Shown here in pieces: positions 16,724-24,706 of a stretch of DNA of 64,000 bases. Source of the stretch: DASXMT01 sp963803065 (GTDB lineage Bacteria; Actinomycetota; Acidimicrobiia; Acidimicrobiales; RAAP-2); NCBI GenBank assembly GCA_963803065.1, contig CAWDKW010000014.1:186001-250000 (forward strand), read 5' to 3'. The stretch's first letter is position 1. Each line of letters starts with the position of its first letter. The translations under genes and the position numbers were made by a program. The notes below the pieces were generated by a model, which saw nothing but the letters and a program-made list of their open reading frames with translations, made no database searches and was not told where the DNA came from.

Positions 16724-17554
16724 ATGAACTATCCACTGGAGGCAGGCGGCGTCGACGACTACCCGGTCAAGGTGGGGAGCATGTTGATGACCCTGGTCGA
16801 CCCGTCCAAGGGGTACGAGAAGGCCTACAACCGTTGGTACGAGCGCGATCACTTCTACGCCGGATGCATGATCGGCCCGTGGCTGTTCGCCGGAAGCCGG
16901 TGGGTGGCCACCAGGGACCTGAAGGACCTCCGCTGGCCGAAGGACGGCGAGGCGGTGGCCGCTCCCACCGACGCCGGGAGCTTCATCGCCATCTACTGGG
17001 TCGAGCAGGGACACCACACCGAGCATTTCGAAGACTGGGCGGTGCCCCAGGTACGTGACCTCTACGCCAACGGCCGAGGCTTCGCCGAGCGGCGGCACGT
17101 GCACACCTCGATGTTCGACCATGTGGCCTCGCTCTACCGGGATCCCGATCCCGTGCCCGTCGACCTGGCCCTCGATCACGGGTACCCGGGCCTGGTCGTC
17201 CTGTGGTGGGACGGCAAGGACGGGACCGAGGCGTCCGACCTCCACCGGGAGCTGGCCGCCGGCCCTGCCCGAGCGCTCCTCGCCGGTTCGGACATCGAGA
17301 TCGCGTCCTCTTGGACGCCGTCTGCCCCCGACGAGGGGCCGCGGGACGTCCCGATGGACCTGGGCTCTCCGGCCGGCGGTAGGAACCGGTTGGTGCAGTT
17401 GCTCTTCGTCGACGGCGACGTACGGGACGTGGTCGCCGGCGTCCGCGCCTACAGCGACGCCGTGGCGGCAGACGGGCTGGCCGACCTGCAACTGGCGGCA
17501 CCTTTCGTTCGGACGGTGGTCGGTACGGACACCTACGTCGACCAGCTCTGGTAG
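16724..17554 (+). CDS. Unknown protein, EthD-like dimeric alpha/beta barrel features
   Basis: 276 residues. I do not recognise a named family. The N-terminal MLMTLVDPSKGYEKAYNRWY followed by ERDHFYAGCMIGPWLFAGSRW resembles the strand-helix of EthD/dimeric alpha-beta-barrel proteins. The second half (VVLWWDGKDGTE through RLVQLLFVDGDV) may be a second such module, suggesting a tandem duplication. There is no signal peptide or membrane segment. The start is clear (AAAAGGAG, eight bases upstream). Neighbouring LLM oxidoreductase, SDR and P450 genes hint at a catabolic role. Confidence 0.6.
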   Translation: MNYPLEAGGVDDYPVKVGSMLMTLVDPSKGYEKAYNRWYERDHFYAGCMIGPWLFAGSRWVATRDLKDLRWPKDGEAVAAPTDAGSFIAIYWVEQGHHTEHFEDWAVPQVRDLYANGRGFAERRHVHTSMFDHVASLYRDPDPVPVDLALDHGYPGLVVLWWDGKDGTEASDLHRELAAGPARALLAGSDIEIASSWTPSAPDEGPRDVPMDLGSPAGGRNRLVQLLFVDGDVRDVVAGVRAYSDAVAADGLADLQLAAPFVRTVVGTDTYVDQLW

Positions 17555-17564
17555 TCCGCCTGGG

Positions 17565-18485
17565 TCAGGCCCGGGCGGACCGGGCCAGCTGACCGAGGAA
17601 CGTCCGGGTCCGCTCCTGCTCCTCCCGGTCCCCCTGCACGTTGGCCAGCAGCTCGGTCGCCCCCGCCCGGCCCACAGCCGAGATCCGACCGGCGACGTCC
17701 TCTTCGCTGCCCACCAACGCGATGTCGACAGGTTGGCTCGCTCCTTCGACGGCCAACATGCGCGCGTAGGAGGGCATGGTGGCGGGTGCGGCCATGGCCG
17801 AGCCGACTCGCTCCCGGGCTCCTTCGGTGTCGTCGGTGACACACACCGGGAGTCCGACGACGACGCGCGGTGGCGGCCGGCCGGCCGCGTCCGCCGCGGT
17901 GGCGATGGTCGGGAGCACGTGGCGCCGAATGGACTCGATGCCGGTCATCCAGGTCACCGTCCCGTCGGTCAGGCGGCCGGCCAGTTCGAGCATCCTCGGG
18001 CCCAATGCGGCGAGCACTAGGCCGGGAGACGGGCCGTCGATGCCGAGTGCTCCCCGGGCCACGAGGCGCTCGCCGTCGAAGTCGACCTTGCGCTCGTCAC
18101 CGAGAAGGCGAGCCAGAGCCTCGAGCTGGTCGGCGCACAGGTCCACGACCGACGAGTAGGGCACGCCGTAGCAACCCTCCGATACGACCTGGTGGGTCAC
18201 GCCGACACCGAGGGTCATGCGCCCCGGACCGGCCGCCCCCGCCACGGTCAGGGCTTGTTGGGCCAGGGGGAGGGGATGACGTCCTTGGATGGGGACGACC
18301 GCCGTGCCGACACCGATGGCGGGGACCTCTCGGGCGGCGACAGCCAGTGCGGTCAGCGTGTCCACGGCGAACCCCTGGCCGAACCAGATGGCGTCGAACC
18401 CGTGGGTCGCCGCCACCTTCGTGCGGGAGACCAGCTCGTCGACCGTGGGGGAGTCGGCACCACCGAACAGCGAGATCTTCGTCAT
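17565..18485 (-). CDS. F420-dependent LLM class oxidoreductase
   Basis: 306 residues from the ATG at 18485 (MTKISLFGGAD); eight extra in-frame codons upstream are not needed. It is a luciferase-like monooxygenase (TIM barrel): KVAATHGFDAIWFGQGF near the N-terminus, then GVGTAVVPIQGRHPL, the flavin-contact region MTLGVGVTHQVV and GRLTDGTVTWMTG. The pattern fits the F420-dependent subgroup common in actinobacteria. It uses F420H2/F420 for hydride transfer to an unknown substrate. It is convergent with the 276-residue unknown gene (10-bp gap). Confidence 0.85.
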   Translation of the reverse strand: MTKISLFGGADSPTVDELVSRTKVAATHGFDAIWFGQGFAVDTLTALAVAAREVPAIGVGTAVVPIQGRHPLPLAQQALTVAGAAGPGRMTLGVGVTHQVVSEGCYGVPYSSVVDLCADQLEALARLLGDERKVDFDGERLVARGALGIDGPSPGLVLAALGPRMLELAGRLTDGTVTWMTGIESIRRHVLPTIATAADAAGRPPPRVVVGLPVCVTDDTEGARERVGSAMAAPATMPSYARMLAVEGASQPVDIALVGSEEDVAGRISAVGRAGATELLANVQGDREEQERTRTFLGQLARSARA

Positions 18486-18685
18486 GGCGCACCACGCTAA
18501 GGCCTCCACTCGAAGGCCGCCCGGCCTCTCGTCCCTTCCCGGCCGGCCGGTCCGATTGGCCCAACGGCCGGACCGAGCAGGCGCCCGGGGAGACTGGCCG
18601 TCCGGAGGGCCGACTCACACCCTCGAGGGCGGCGGGGCCGTTCGGCGCTAACGTTCGATCGGTTCGTTTGAGGAGAGGATCGGGA

Positions 18686-19405
18686 ATGGCTGTCGCCCTC
18701 GTAACCGGGGCAGGACGGGGTCTGGGGCGCGCCATATGCAGGCGCCTGGCCGCCGATGGGCACGTCGTGAAGGCGGTGGACATCGACCCGGCGAGCGCCG
18801 AGGCCACCGCCGAGATGGTCGACGGAAGCTCGCACCGCTGTGATGTAGGCGATGCCGACGCGGTGCGGGCCCTGGCCGACGAGGTCGGCCCGGTGGACAT
18901 CCTGGTCAACAATGCCGGGATCTGGCGCTTCGGCCCGATCCTCGATGCCCCCGAAGCCGACCTGAACGACGTGCTCCGGGTCAACCTCTTGGGCACCGTC
19001 CATTGCTGTCGGGCGTTCACTCCGGGCATGGCCGAGAACGGTGGCGGCGCCATCGTCAACCTGTCCTCGGCCGCAGCGGCGATGCATGCCGCCGGCGTGG
19101 GGATCTACCCCGCCTCCAAGGGCGCTATCGAGCTGCTCACCCAGCAGCTCGCGGTGGAGCTCGGCCCACGGGCGATCCGGGTCAACGCCGTGGGCCCGGG
19201 CCTGATCGTCACCGAGGGAACGGCGGCGAACTACGAGGGCGATCGGCAACGCGAACGGTCCCGTGCGGTCCCGCTCCAGCGGGTGGGAGAGCCAACCGAT
19301 ATCGCCAACGTCGTCGCGTTCCTCGTCTCCGACCAGGCCGGCTACGTATCCGGTCAGGTCATCTACGTCGACGGCGGCATCACCGCCGGCCGGCCCAGCG
19401 CCTGA
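18686..19405 (+). CDS. Short-chain dehydrogenase/reductase
   Basis: 239 residues. NAD(P) motif GAGRGLG at 8-14, NNAG at 75-78, catalytic Ser127/128, Tyr141 and Lys145 (YPASK), and C-terminal GQVIYVDGG. Asp32 after the second strand suggests NAD(H). The ATG at 18686 has AGGAG at 18671-18675. It ends 6 bp before the P450, so the two form an operon: a hydroxylation by the P450 followed by alcohol oxidation by this SDR is the natural reading. Substrate unknown (terpenoid, steroid or alkane-like). Confidence 0.87.
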   Translation: MAVALVTGAGRGLGRAICRRLAADGHVVKAVDIDPASAEATAEMVDGSSHRCDVGDADAVRALADEVGPVDILVNNAGIWRFGPILDAPEADLNDVLRVNLLGTVHCCRAFTPGMAENGGGAIVNLSSAAAAMHAAGVGIYPASKGAIELLTQQLAVELGPRAIRVNAVGPGLIVTEGTAANYEGDRQRERSRAVPLQRVGEPTDIANVVAFLVSDQAGYVSGQVIYVDGGITAGRPSA

Positions 19406-19411
19406 GGAACC

Positions 19412-20605
19412 GTGCTCACCTACGATCCGAACGACCCGAGCCAGCTCACCGACGGGGTGCCCTTCGAGCATCTGGCCCAGCTCCGGAAGGAGGCGCCGAT
19501 CTGTCCGACCCCTTCGGGGTCGTGGTACCTCTCCCGGTTCACCGACGTCGAGGCCTCGCTCCGGGACGTGGGCGCGTTCAGGGCCGATCTCGGCCGGCTC
19601 TCGGGCGTCGATGGCACCGAAGAGGTGCCGAGCGACCAGCTGTTCCTGAGCGAGGTCCTCGATCCGCGCCATGCCCAGATCCGTCGTCTGTTCAACGCCA
19701 CGTTCGGTCCTCAGCGGATGTCCACGATCGAGCCGTTCATCCGCTCCACCTGTCATGCGTTGCTCGACGACATGCTCCCCGCCGGCCATGGCGATCTCCA
19801 CGGCGGGTATGCCATGCCCATCCCCGGGCTGACCATGGCCCACGTCATGGGTCTTCCGGCCGGGACGGCGGCGAGGTTCATGGCCTGGTCGATCGACGGC
19901 ATGATCATGAAGCGACCGTGCACGCCTGGCGTCGGCGTCGGCGGCCATCCCCTGCAGAACTTCTTCGCCGAGGAGCTCGCCGCTCGACGGAACCGTCCTG
20001 ATCGGACCGAGGACGTCTTCACCACGCTCATGGACGCCCAGGTCGAAGGCGAGCCGCTCAGCGACCAGGAGATCGTCACCGAGCTCCACTTCATGATCCA
20101 GGCCGGGGTCCACACCACCCGGGGTCTGCTCGCCCATCTCGTGCAGCGTCTGCTCCTCGATCCCGACCTCTACCAGCTCCTCCGGGACGACGGTGCTCTG
20201 GTACCGGCCTACGTGGAGGAGTCACTGCGCTTTGACGCGCCGGTCCAGCGCACCAGCCGCCGGTGCACAGCCGAAGCCGAGATCGGAGGCGTGGCCCTCC
20301 GTCCCGGGGACTGGGTCGAGATGGGCATTGCCTCGGCCAACCGCGACGAGTCGGTGTTCGAGGACCCCGACAGCTTCCGTCTCGACCGCCCGCAGCCCCG
20401 CGGTCACCTCACCTTCGGTGCAGGTCCCCACGTGTGCCCGGGTGCAAGCCTGGCCCGCCTCGAAGGGGTGACCGCCACCGCCGTGCTCTTGGAGCGGGTC
20501 ATCCGGCTCGAGCAGGTTCGCGGGGCCACGTACCCACCGCTCCCCGGCAACCTGGGCCACATGCCCATCCCTGCTCGGCTGGTCGCCGCCCCGCCGCCAT
20601 CTTGA
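19412..20605 (+). CDS. Cytochrome P450
   Basis: 397 residues, soluble bacterial class I P450 with GTG start. The I-helix oxygen-activation motif is AGVHTT (231-236), ExxR is E270-R273, and the haem Cys is C342 in FGAGPHVCPG. No redox partner gene is nearby, so ferredoxin and reductase must come from elsewhere. It sits 6 bp after the SDR in one transcript. The ending AAPPPS is short. The CYP family cannot be assigned by eye. Confidence 0.92.
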   Translation: MLTYDPNDPSQLTDGVPFEHLAQLRKEAPICPTPSGSWYLSRFTDVEASLRDVGAFRADLGRLSGVDGTEEVPSDQLFLSEVLDPRHAQIRRLFNATFGPQRMSTIEPFIRSTCHALLDDMLPAGHGDLHGGYAMPIPGLTMAHVMGLPAGTAARFMAWSIDGMIMKRPCTPGVGVGGHPLQNFFAEELAARRNRPDRTEDVFTTLMDAQVEGEPLSDQEIVTELHFMIQAGVHTTRGLLAHLVQRLLLDPDLYQLLRDDGALVPAYVEESLRFDAPVQRTSRRCTAEAEIGGVALRPGDWVEMGIASANRDESVFEDPDSFRLDRPQPRGHLTFGAGPHVCPGASLARLEGVTATAVLLERVIRLEQVRGATYPPLPGNLGHMPIPARLVAAPPPS

Positions 20606-20611
20606 ATCAGG

Positions 20612-20656
20612 CCGGCGCCCATGAGGCCGGCGACGCATGAACCGGCGCCCATGAGG
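20612..20656. repeat. Three 15-bp tandem repeats before yihY
   Basis: CCGGCGCCCATGAGG occurs at 20612 and 20642, with a diverged 15-bp copy (CCGGCGACGCATGAA) between them. The array occupies most of the 64-bp gap between the P450 stop and the GTG of the next gene, and provides AGGGA as a weak ribosome-binding site. Confidence 0.8.
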
Positions 20657-20669
20657 GAAAGAGTGTGGG

Positions 20670-21611
20670 GTGAAGGCACTCGACCGGGCCGTTGACGGCG
20701 TCGACCGTTGGCAGCAATGTAACCGCGTCGTTGCACCGGTCTACGCGGTGATCAAGAAGTTCGGCGACGACCAGGCCAACAACCTGGTAGTCGGTTTGGG
20801 CTGGTACGGCTTCACCGCCATCTACCCGCTCTTGTTGGTCGTCGTGACCATTTTCGGTTTCATCGGTGCCGCCTCGCTCGGGCGCGGGATCATCACCACC
20901 TTGCACCAGTTCCCCGTCATCGGCAGCGAGTTCAACCCGGCCACCGGATCGAGCCGGCTGCACGGCAACGTCGCCGGCCTGGTCGTCGGCCTCGTCCTCC
21001 TCGTCTACGGGGCCCAGGGAGTCACCCAGACAGCCCAACAGGCCATGGCTACCGTGTGGGACATCCCCAAGGGAAAGCGGCCCGGGTTCCTGCCGCGACT
21101 GGGGCGGAGCATCGGGGCGTTGGTGATCATCGGTGGCTGTTTCGTGGTCAATGCTGCACTCGGCGTATGGGCCATCGGTGGCGGCAGGAGCTATCTCATT
21201 CGCGTCCCGATCATCCTGGCCATGGTGACCATCAACGTCGTCTGCTATGCCTCCGCCTATCGGACCTTGACGCCACGGGTGGTCAGGACGAGGTCCCTCT
21301 TGCCCGGCGCCGTGGCCGCTGCCATCGGGTTCACCGCGCTCATCACCCTTGGCTCCGGACTGGTCGAGCACCAGATCAAAAACAGCTCGAATACCTACGG
21401 CCAGTTCGCCATCGTCATCGGCCTCGTCGGCTTCCTGCTCATCCTGGCCAAGCTCAGCATCTATGCCGCCGAGCTCAACGTGGTCCTGGACCGGCGTCTC
21501 TGGCCCCGGTCCCTTCGGTCCGACGAGGAAGCCGAGGAGGGCGTTGTCGAGGCCGACGGCCGCCCCGAGCCCGAGTTGGGCCCCGAGCCGGCAACGCCCC
21601 GAGCCTCCTAG
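20670..21611 (+). CDS. YihY/virulence factor BrkB family membrane protein
   Basis: 313 residues with GTG start. About six membrane segments begin near residue 50 (YGFTAIYPLLLVVVTIFGFI). YGAQGVTQTAQQAM and VWDIPKGKRPGF are typical of the family, and the core ends with LLILAKLSIYAAELNVVLDRR. The cytosolic C-terminus is acidic. The family is often mislabelled RNase BN; its transport or structural role is unresolved. The 3' end overlaps the convergent TetR gene by 4 bp. Confidence 0.85.
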   Translation: MKALDRAVDGVDRWQQCNRVVAPVYAVIKKFGDDQANNLVVGLGWYGFTAIYPLLLVVVTIFGFIGAASLGRGIITTLHQFPVIGSEFNPATGSSRLHGNVAGLVVGLVLLVYGAQGVTQTAQQAMATVWDIPKGKRPGFLPRLGRSIGALVIIGGCFVVNAALGVWAIGGGRSYLIRVPIILAMVTINVVCYASAYRTLTPRVVRTRSLLPGAVAAAIGFTALITLGSGLVEHQIKNSSNTYGQFAIVIGLVGFLLILAKLSIYAAELNVVLDRRLWPRSLRSDEEAEEGVVEADGRPEPELGPEPATPRAS

Positions 21612-22207
21612 TCGAGGACCGCGGGCGGCAGCGCGCCGGTTGCGTAGCGATCGAGGGTGGGTCCGGCCCATCTGGCCACCGCGGCCCGGCTGGCCGAGGC
21701 CAGTGGCTCCATGCGGACGACGTACCGGGTCCAGGCCAGGCCGATCAGCTGCGACGAGATCAGGCTGCGGCGCCGCCCAGCGAGCGTGGCATCCTCGTCC
21801 GGCGGCCCGTGGAGCGCCAGGCGATCGGCCAGGAACTCGCGCACGGCGTCGGCCACCTCGCGGGACGCGCACATGGCCTGGGCCAAGGTGACGAAGCTGG
21901 TGTGGGGCTCGGGCCCTTGCTCCCATTGGGCCAGAAACCCCTCCACCACGCGCTCCCCGCTGAAGCCGCCACCTCTCATCGCGGCCTCGGCCACCCGCCG
22001 GGGGTCCATGGGCAGTTGCAGCGTGGCCATGAACAACCCAGCCTTGTCGGTGAAGTAGTGGTGCACCAGCGCCGGATCGACGCCGCTGCGCCGGGCGACG
22101 GCCCGGATGCTCGTCTCCGTGTAGCCGTGCTCGGCGAAGCAGGACCTGGCTGCGAGGAGGATCTCGTTCCGGGTATCGGCGTTTCCCGGCCGACGACCGA
22201 CCTGCAC
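21608..22207 (-). CDS. TetR family transcriptional regulator
   Basis: 199 residues. The N-terminal HTH (about 11-57) reads ILLAARSCFAEHGYTETSIRAV then ARRSGVDPALVHHYFTDKAGLF, textbook TetR. The C-terminal ligand domain resembles the TetR_C_7-like type (WTRYVVRMEPLASAS near the end). It is divergent from the MMPL transporter with an 82-bp gap holding a perfect palindrome, so it most likely represses that transporter and perhaps itself. The ligand is unknown. Confidence 0.88.
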   Translation of the reverse strand: MQVGRRPGNADTRNEILLAARSCFAEHGYTETSIRAVARRSGVDPALVHHYFTDKAGLFMATLQLPMDPRRVAEAAMRGGGFSGERVVEGFLAQWEQGPEPHTSFVTLAQAMCASREVADAVREFLADRLALHGPPDEDATLAGRRRSLISSQLIGLAWTRYVVRMEPLASASRAAVARWAGPTLDRYATGALPPAVLD

Positions 22208-22280
22208 CTCTAGCCGTCCGTCGATCGGGCGTGCGCCCGTGCTGCGAGGGTTCCCGTCGGAGCCGGTGTGTGGTAGAAAG

Positions 22281-22293
22281 TCATCAGTGATGA
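22281..22293. promoter_or_regulatory. Candidate TetR operator over the MMPL start codon
   Basis: TCATCAGTGATGA is a perfect 6+1+6 palindrome that contains the MMPL ATG (22290-22292). It lies in the divergent gap between a tetR gene and its likely target, the usual place for a TetR operator, though overlap with the start codon is unusual. No experimental support. Confidence 0.45.
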
Positions 22294-24554
22294 ATTATAC
22301 CCCCGGGTCCCCGGGTTCCGAGTCCATCACCTCGGCTGAGCAAAGCTCGCTCGGGCGGCTGGCGGCGTGGAGCTACGAGCGTCGCCGCCTCGTCCTCCTC
22401 CTGTGGATCGTCGGGCTGGTGGCCGTCACCGTGCTGGCCCAGGGCGTCGGGAGCCGCTTTCAGGACAGCTTCTCGTCGGGGAACTCGCCCTCCCAGCGCG
22501 TGCAGAACATCCTCCATGCCCGGTTCCCGCAGACGGCGGGGACGACGGCTGACGTGGTCATCCACACCACCGGACCCGTGGACGCCCCGGCGACCATGGC
22601 CACCACGGCCAAGATGGTGGCCGCCCTGCGGGGGCTCCCGCACGTCTCGGGAGTGGTCAGCCCCTTCAGCCCCCAAGCCACCCACCAAGTCTCACCGGGC
22701 GGCCACATCGCTTTCGCCGTCGTGCAGTTCGACCAGGACCAGGCGGCGATCTCGTCGGCCACGGTGAACCGGGTCGTCGACACAGCCAAGTCGTTCGCCG
22801 CTCCCGGCTATCAGGTGGCGATCGGGGGCCAGGTGGTCTCGAAGGTCATCTCGCCTTCGCCCGGCTCCAGTGAGGGCTTCGGCATCCTTGCCGCCATGAT
22901 CATCATGCTCATCGCGTTCGGGTCGTTGGTGGCGATGGGCTTGCCCATTCTCACCGCCGTGTTCGGCATCGCCGTGGGCTTCGCCATCGAGGATCTCGTC
23001 AGCCACCTCCTGAACGTGCCCACCTTCGCCCCCGAGATGCTGGCCATGATCGGCCTTGGAGTGGGAATCGACTACGCCCTCTTCATCGTCACCCGGTACC
23101 GACAAGGGCTCCACGACGGACGAGAGCCGAAGGCGGCAGTGGTGGTGGCCCTGGCCACGTCGGGCCGCGCCGTCCTCTTCGCCGGGTGCACGGTCATCAT
23201 CTCGCTCCTCGGCCTCTTCATCGTCAACCTCCCCTTCATGCAGGGGTTGGCCGTCGGGGCCATCGCTGCAGTCGTACTGGTCATGGCGGCAGCCCTCACC
23301 TTGCTGCCGGCCATGCTGGGCTTCGCCGGCAAGGCCATCGACAAGCTGCACGTGCCGGGCCTCCTCCAGTCGGGAACGGCGTTCTCGAAGAACGGGTTCT
23401 GGTACCGCTGGAGCCGGATGATCCAGCGCCACCCCTGGTCGTCCGCCCTCAGCGCGCTCTTGGTCCTCGTCGTACTGGCCATCCCGCTGTTCTCCATGCG
23501 CCTGGCCTTCACCGACGCCGGCAATGACCCGGCGTCGCTCACCACCCGACAGGCCTTCGATCTCCTGGCCGAGGGGTTCGGGCCCGGGTTCAACGGGCCC
23601 CTGGTCATTGCGGCCGAGCTCCCGGCCAGCGGAGGCCAGGCGGTGCTCGACCGGCTCGACGCCACGTTGCGGGCCACCCCCGGCGTCGCCTACGCCGCCC
23701 CGGCCCGGGTCAACGGGGCCGGTACCACCGGGGTGATCATTGCCTATCCCACCGGCTCACCCCAGGCTGCGGAGACTGCGCAGCTGGTCGATCACCTCCG
23801 TACCGAGGTGATCCCAGGGGTCACGGCCGGAACCGGGGTGACCGCCCTCGTCGGCGGCGAGACAGCGGCCGGCGTCGACGCCTCGTCCTATCTCTCAGCC
23901 AAGCTCTTCTGGGTCATAGGGGGTGTGATCGTGCTGGCCATCCTCTTGCTGATGGCTGTGTTCCGCTCGGTCGTCATCCCGTTGAAGGCGGCCGTCATGA
24001 ACGTGCTCTCGGTCGCGGCCGGGTACGGGGTCGTCGTGGCCGTCTTCCAGTGGGGGTGGCTCGGCTCCCTCGTCGGCATCGGCGCCACCGGCCCGATCGA
24101 CCCGTGGATCCCGCTCATGATGTTCACGATCCTCTTCGGCCTGTCCATGGACTATGAGGTCTTCTTGTTGTCGCGCATCAGAGAGGAGTGGCGACGGACG
24201 GGGGACAACGCCTCAGCCGTAGCCGACGGGCTGGCCAAGACCGCCCGGGTCATCACGGCGGCGGCGGCCATCATGATCTGCGTGTTCGGCTCGTTCGTGA
24301 TCGGCGACCCGCTGCGGGTGCTCAAGGTGTTCGGCCTCGGCCTGGCCGCCTCGATCTTCATCGATGCCAGCCTGGTGCGCATGATCCTCGTTCCCTCGGT
24401 CATGGAGCTCCTGGGTCGGGCCAACTGGTACATGCCCGCCTGGCTCGACCGCATCGTTCCCACGCTCGCGATGGAGGTCAGCACAGAGGACGACGTGGGC
24501 GAACGGCGGCCGAGCGAACCGGTGCTGACCGGCTCGGGTGTCGCCGAACGGTAG
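22290..24554 (+). CDS. MMPL family RND transporter
   Basis: 754 residues from the ATG at 22290 (MNYTPGSPG); an earlier in-frame ATG at 22239 is less likely because it lacks a ribosome-binding site. About 12 membrane segments lie in two halves of the MmpL/RND fold, each half with a large outside loop. LGVGIDYALFIVTRYR in the first half and FGLSMDYEVFLLSRIREEW in the second carry the Asp-Tyr pairs of the proton relay. The protein exports lipids or drugs. TetR regulation is likely from the divergent gene. Confidence 0.9.
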   Translation: MNYTPGSPGSESITSAEQSSLGRLAAWSYERRRLVLLLWIVGLVAVTVLAQGVGSRFQDSFSSGNSPSQRVQNILHARFPQTAGTTADVVIHTTGPVDAPATMATTAKMVAALRGLPHVSGVVSPFSPQATHQVSPGGHIAFAVVQFDQDQAAISSATVNRVVDTAKSFAAPGYQVAIGGQVVSKVISPSPGSSEGFGILAAMIIMLIAFGSLVAMGLPILTAVFGIAVGFAIEDLVSHLLNVPTFAPEMLAMIGLGVGIDYALFIVTRYRQGLHDGREPKAAVVVALATSGRAVLFAGCTVIISLLGLFIVNLPFMQGLAVGAIAAVVLVMAAALTLLPAMLGFAGKAIDKLHVPGLLQSGTAFSKNGFWYRWSRMIQRHPWSSALSALLVLVVLAIPLFSMRLAFTDAGNDPASLTTRQAFDLLAEGFGPGFNGPLVIAAELPASGGQAVLDRLDATLRATPGVAYAAPARVNGAGTTGVIIAYPTGSPQAAETAQLVDHLRTEVIPGVTAGTGVTALVGGETAAGVDASSYLSAKLFWVIGGVIVLAILLLMAVFRSVVIPLKAAVMNVLSVAAGYGVVVAVFQWGWLGSLVGIGATGPIDPWIPLMMFTILFGLSMDYEVFLLSRIREEWRRTGDNASAVADGLAKTARVITAAAAIMICVFGSFVIGDPLRVLKVFGLGLAASIFIDASLVRMILVPSVMELLGRANWYMPAWLDRIVPTLAMEVSTEDDVGERRPSEPVLTGSGVAER

Positions 24555-24706
24555 GACGTACAGGCCCGCGCCGGGCGCCGCCGCCCGGGACCGGGCAGCG
24601 CTCACCATCGAGCAGGGCATGCCTCCGCATCCAGGATGGGGCCCGGCGACCGCACTATGGTCTCGGGCTGACCCGGAAGGTGTGGAGCGAGATCTCAGGG
24701 GTGGAC

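Noticed and set aside
20607..21926. Long minus-strand open frame (439 codons) opposite yihY
   Set aside because: High GC gives long antisense frames. It covers a clear YihY gene and part of the tetR gene, and its product has no recognisable motif.
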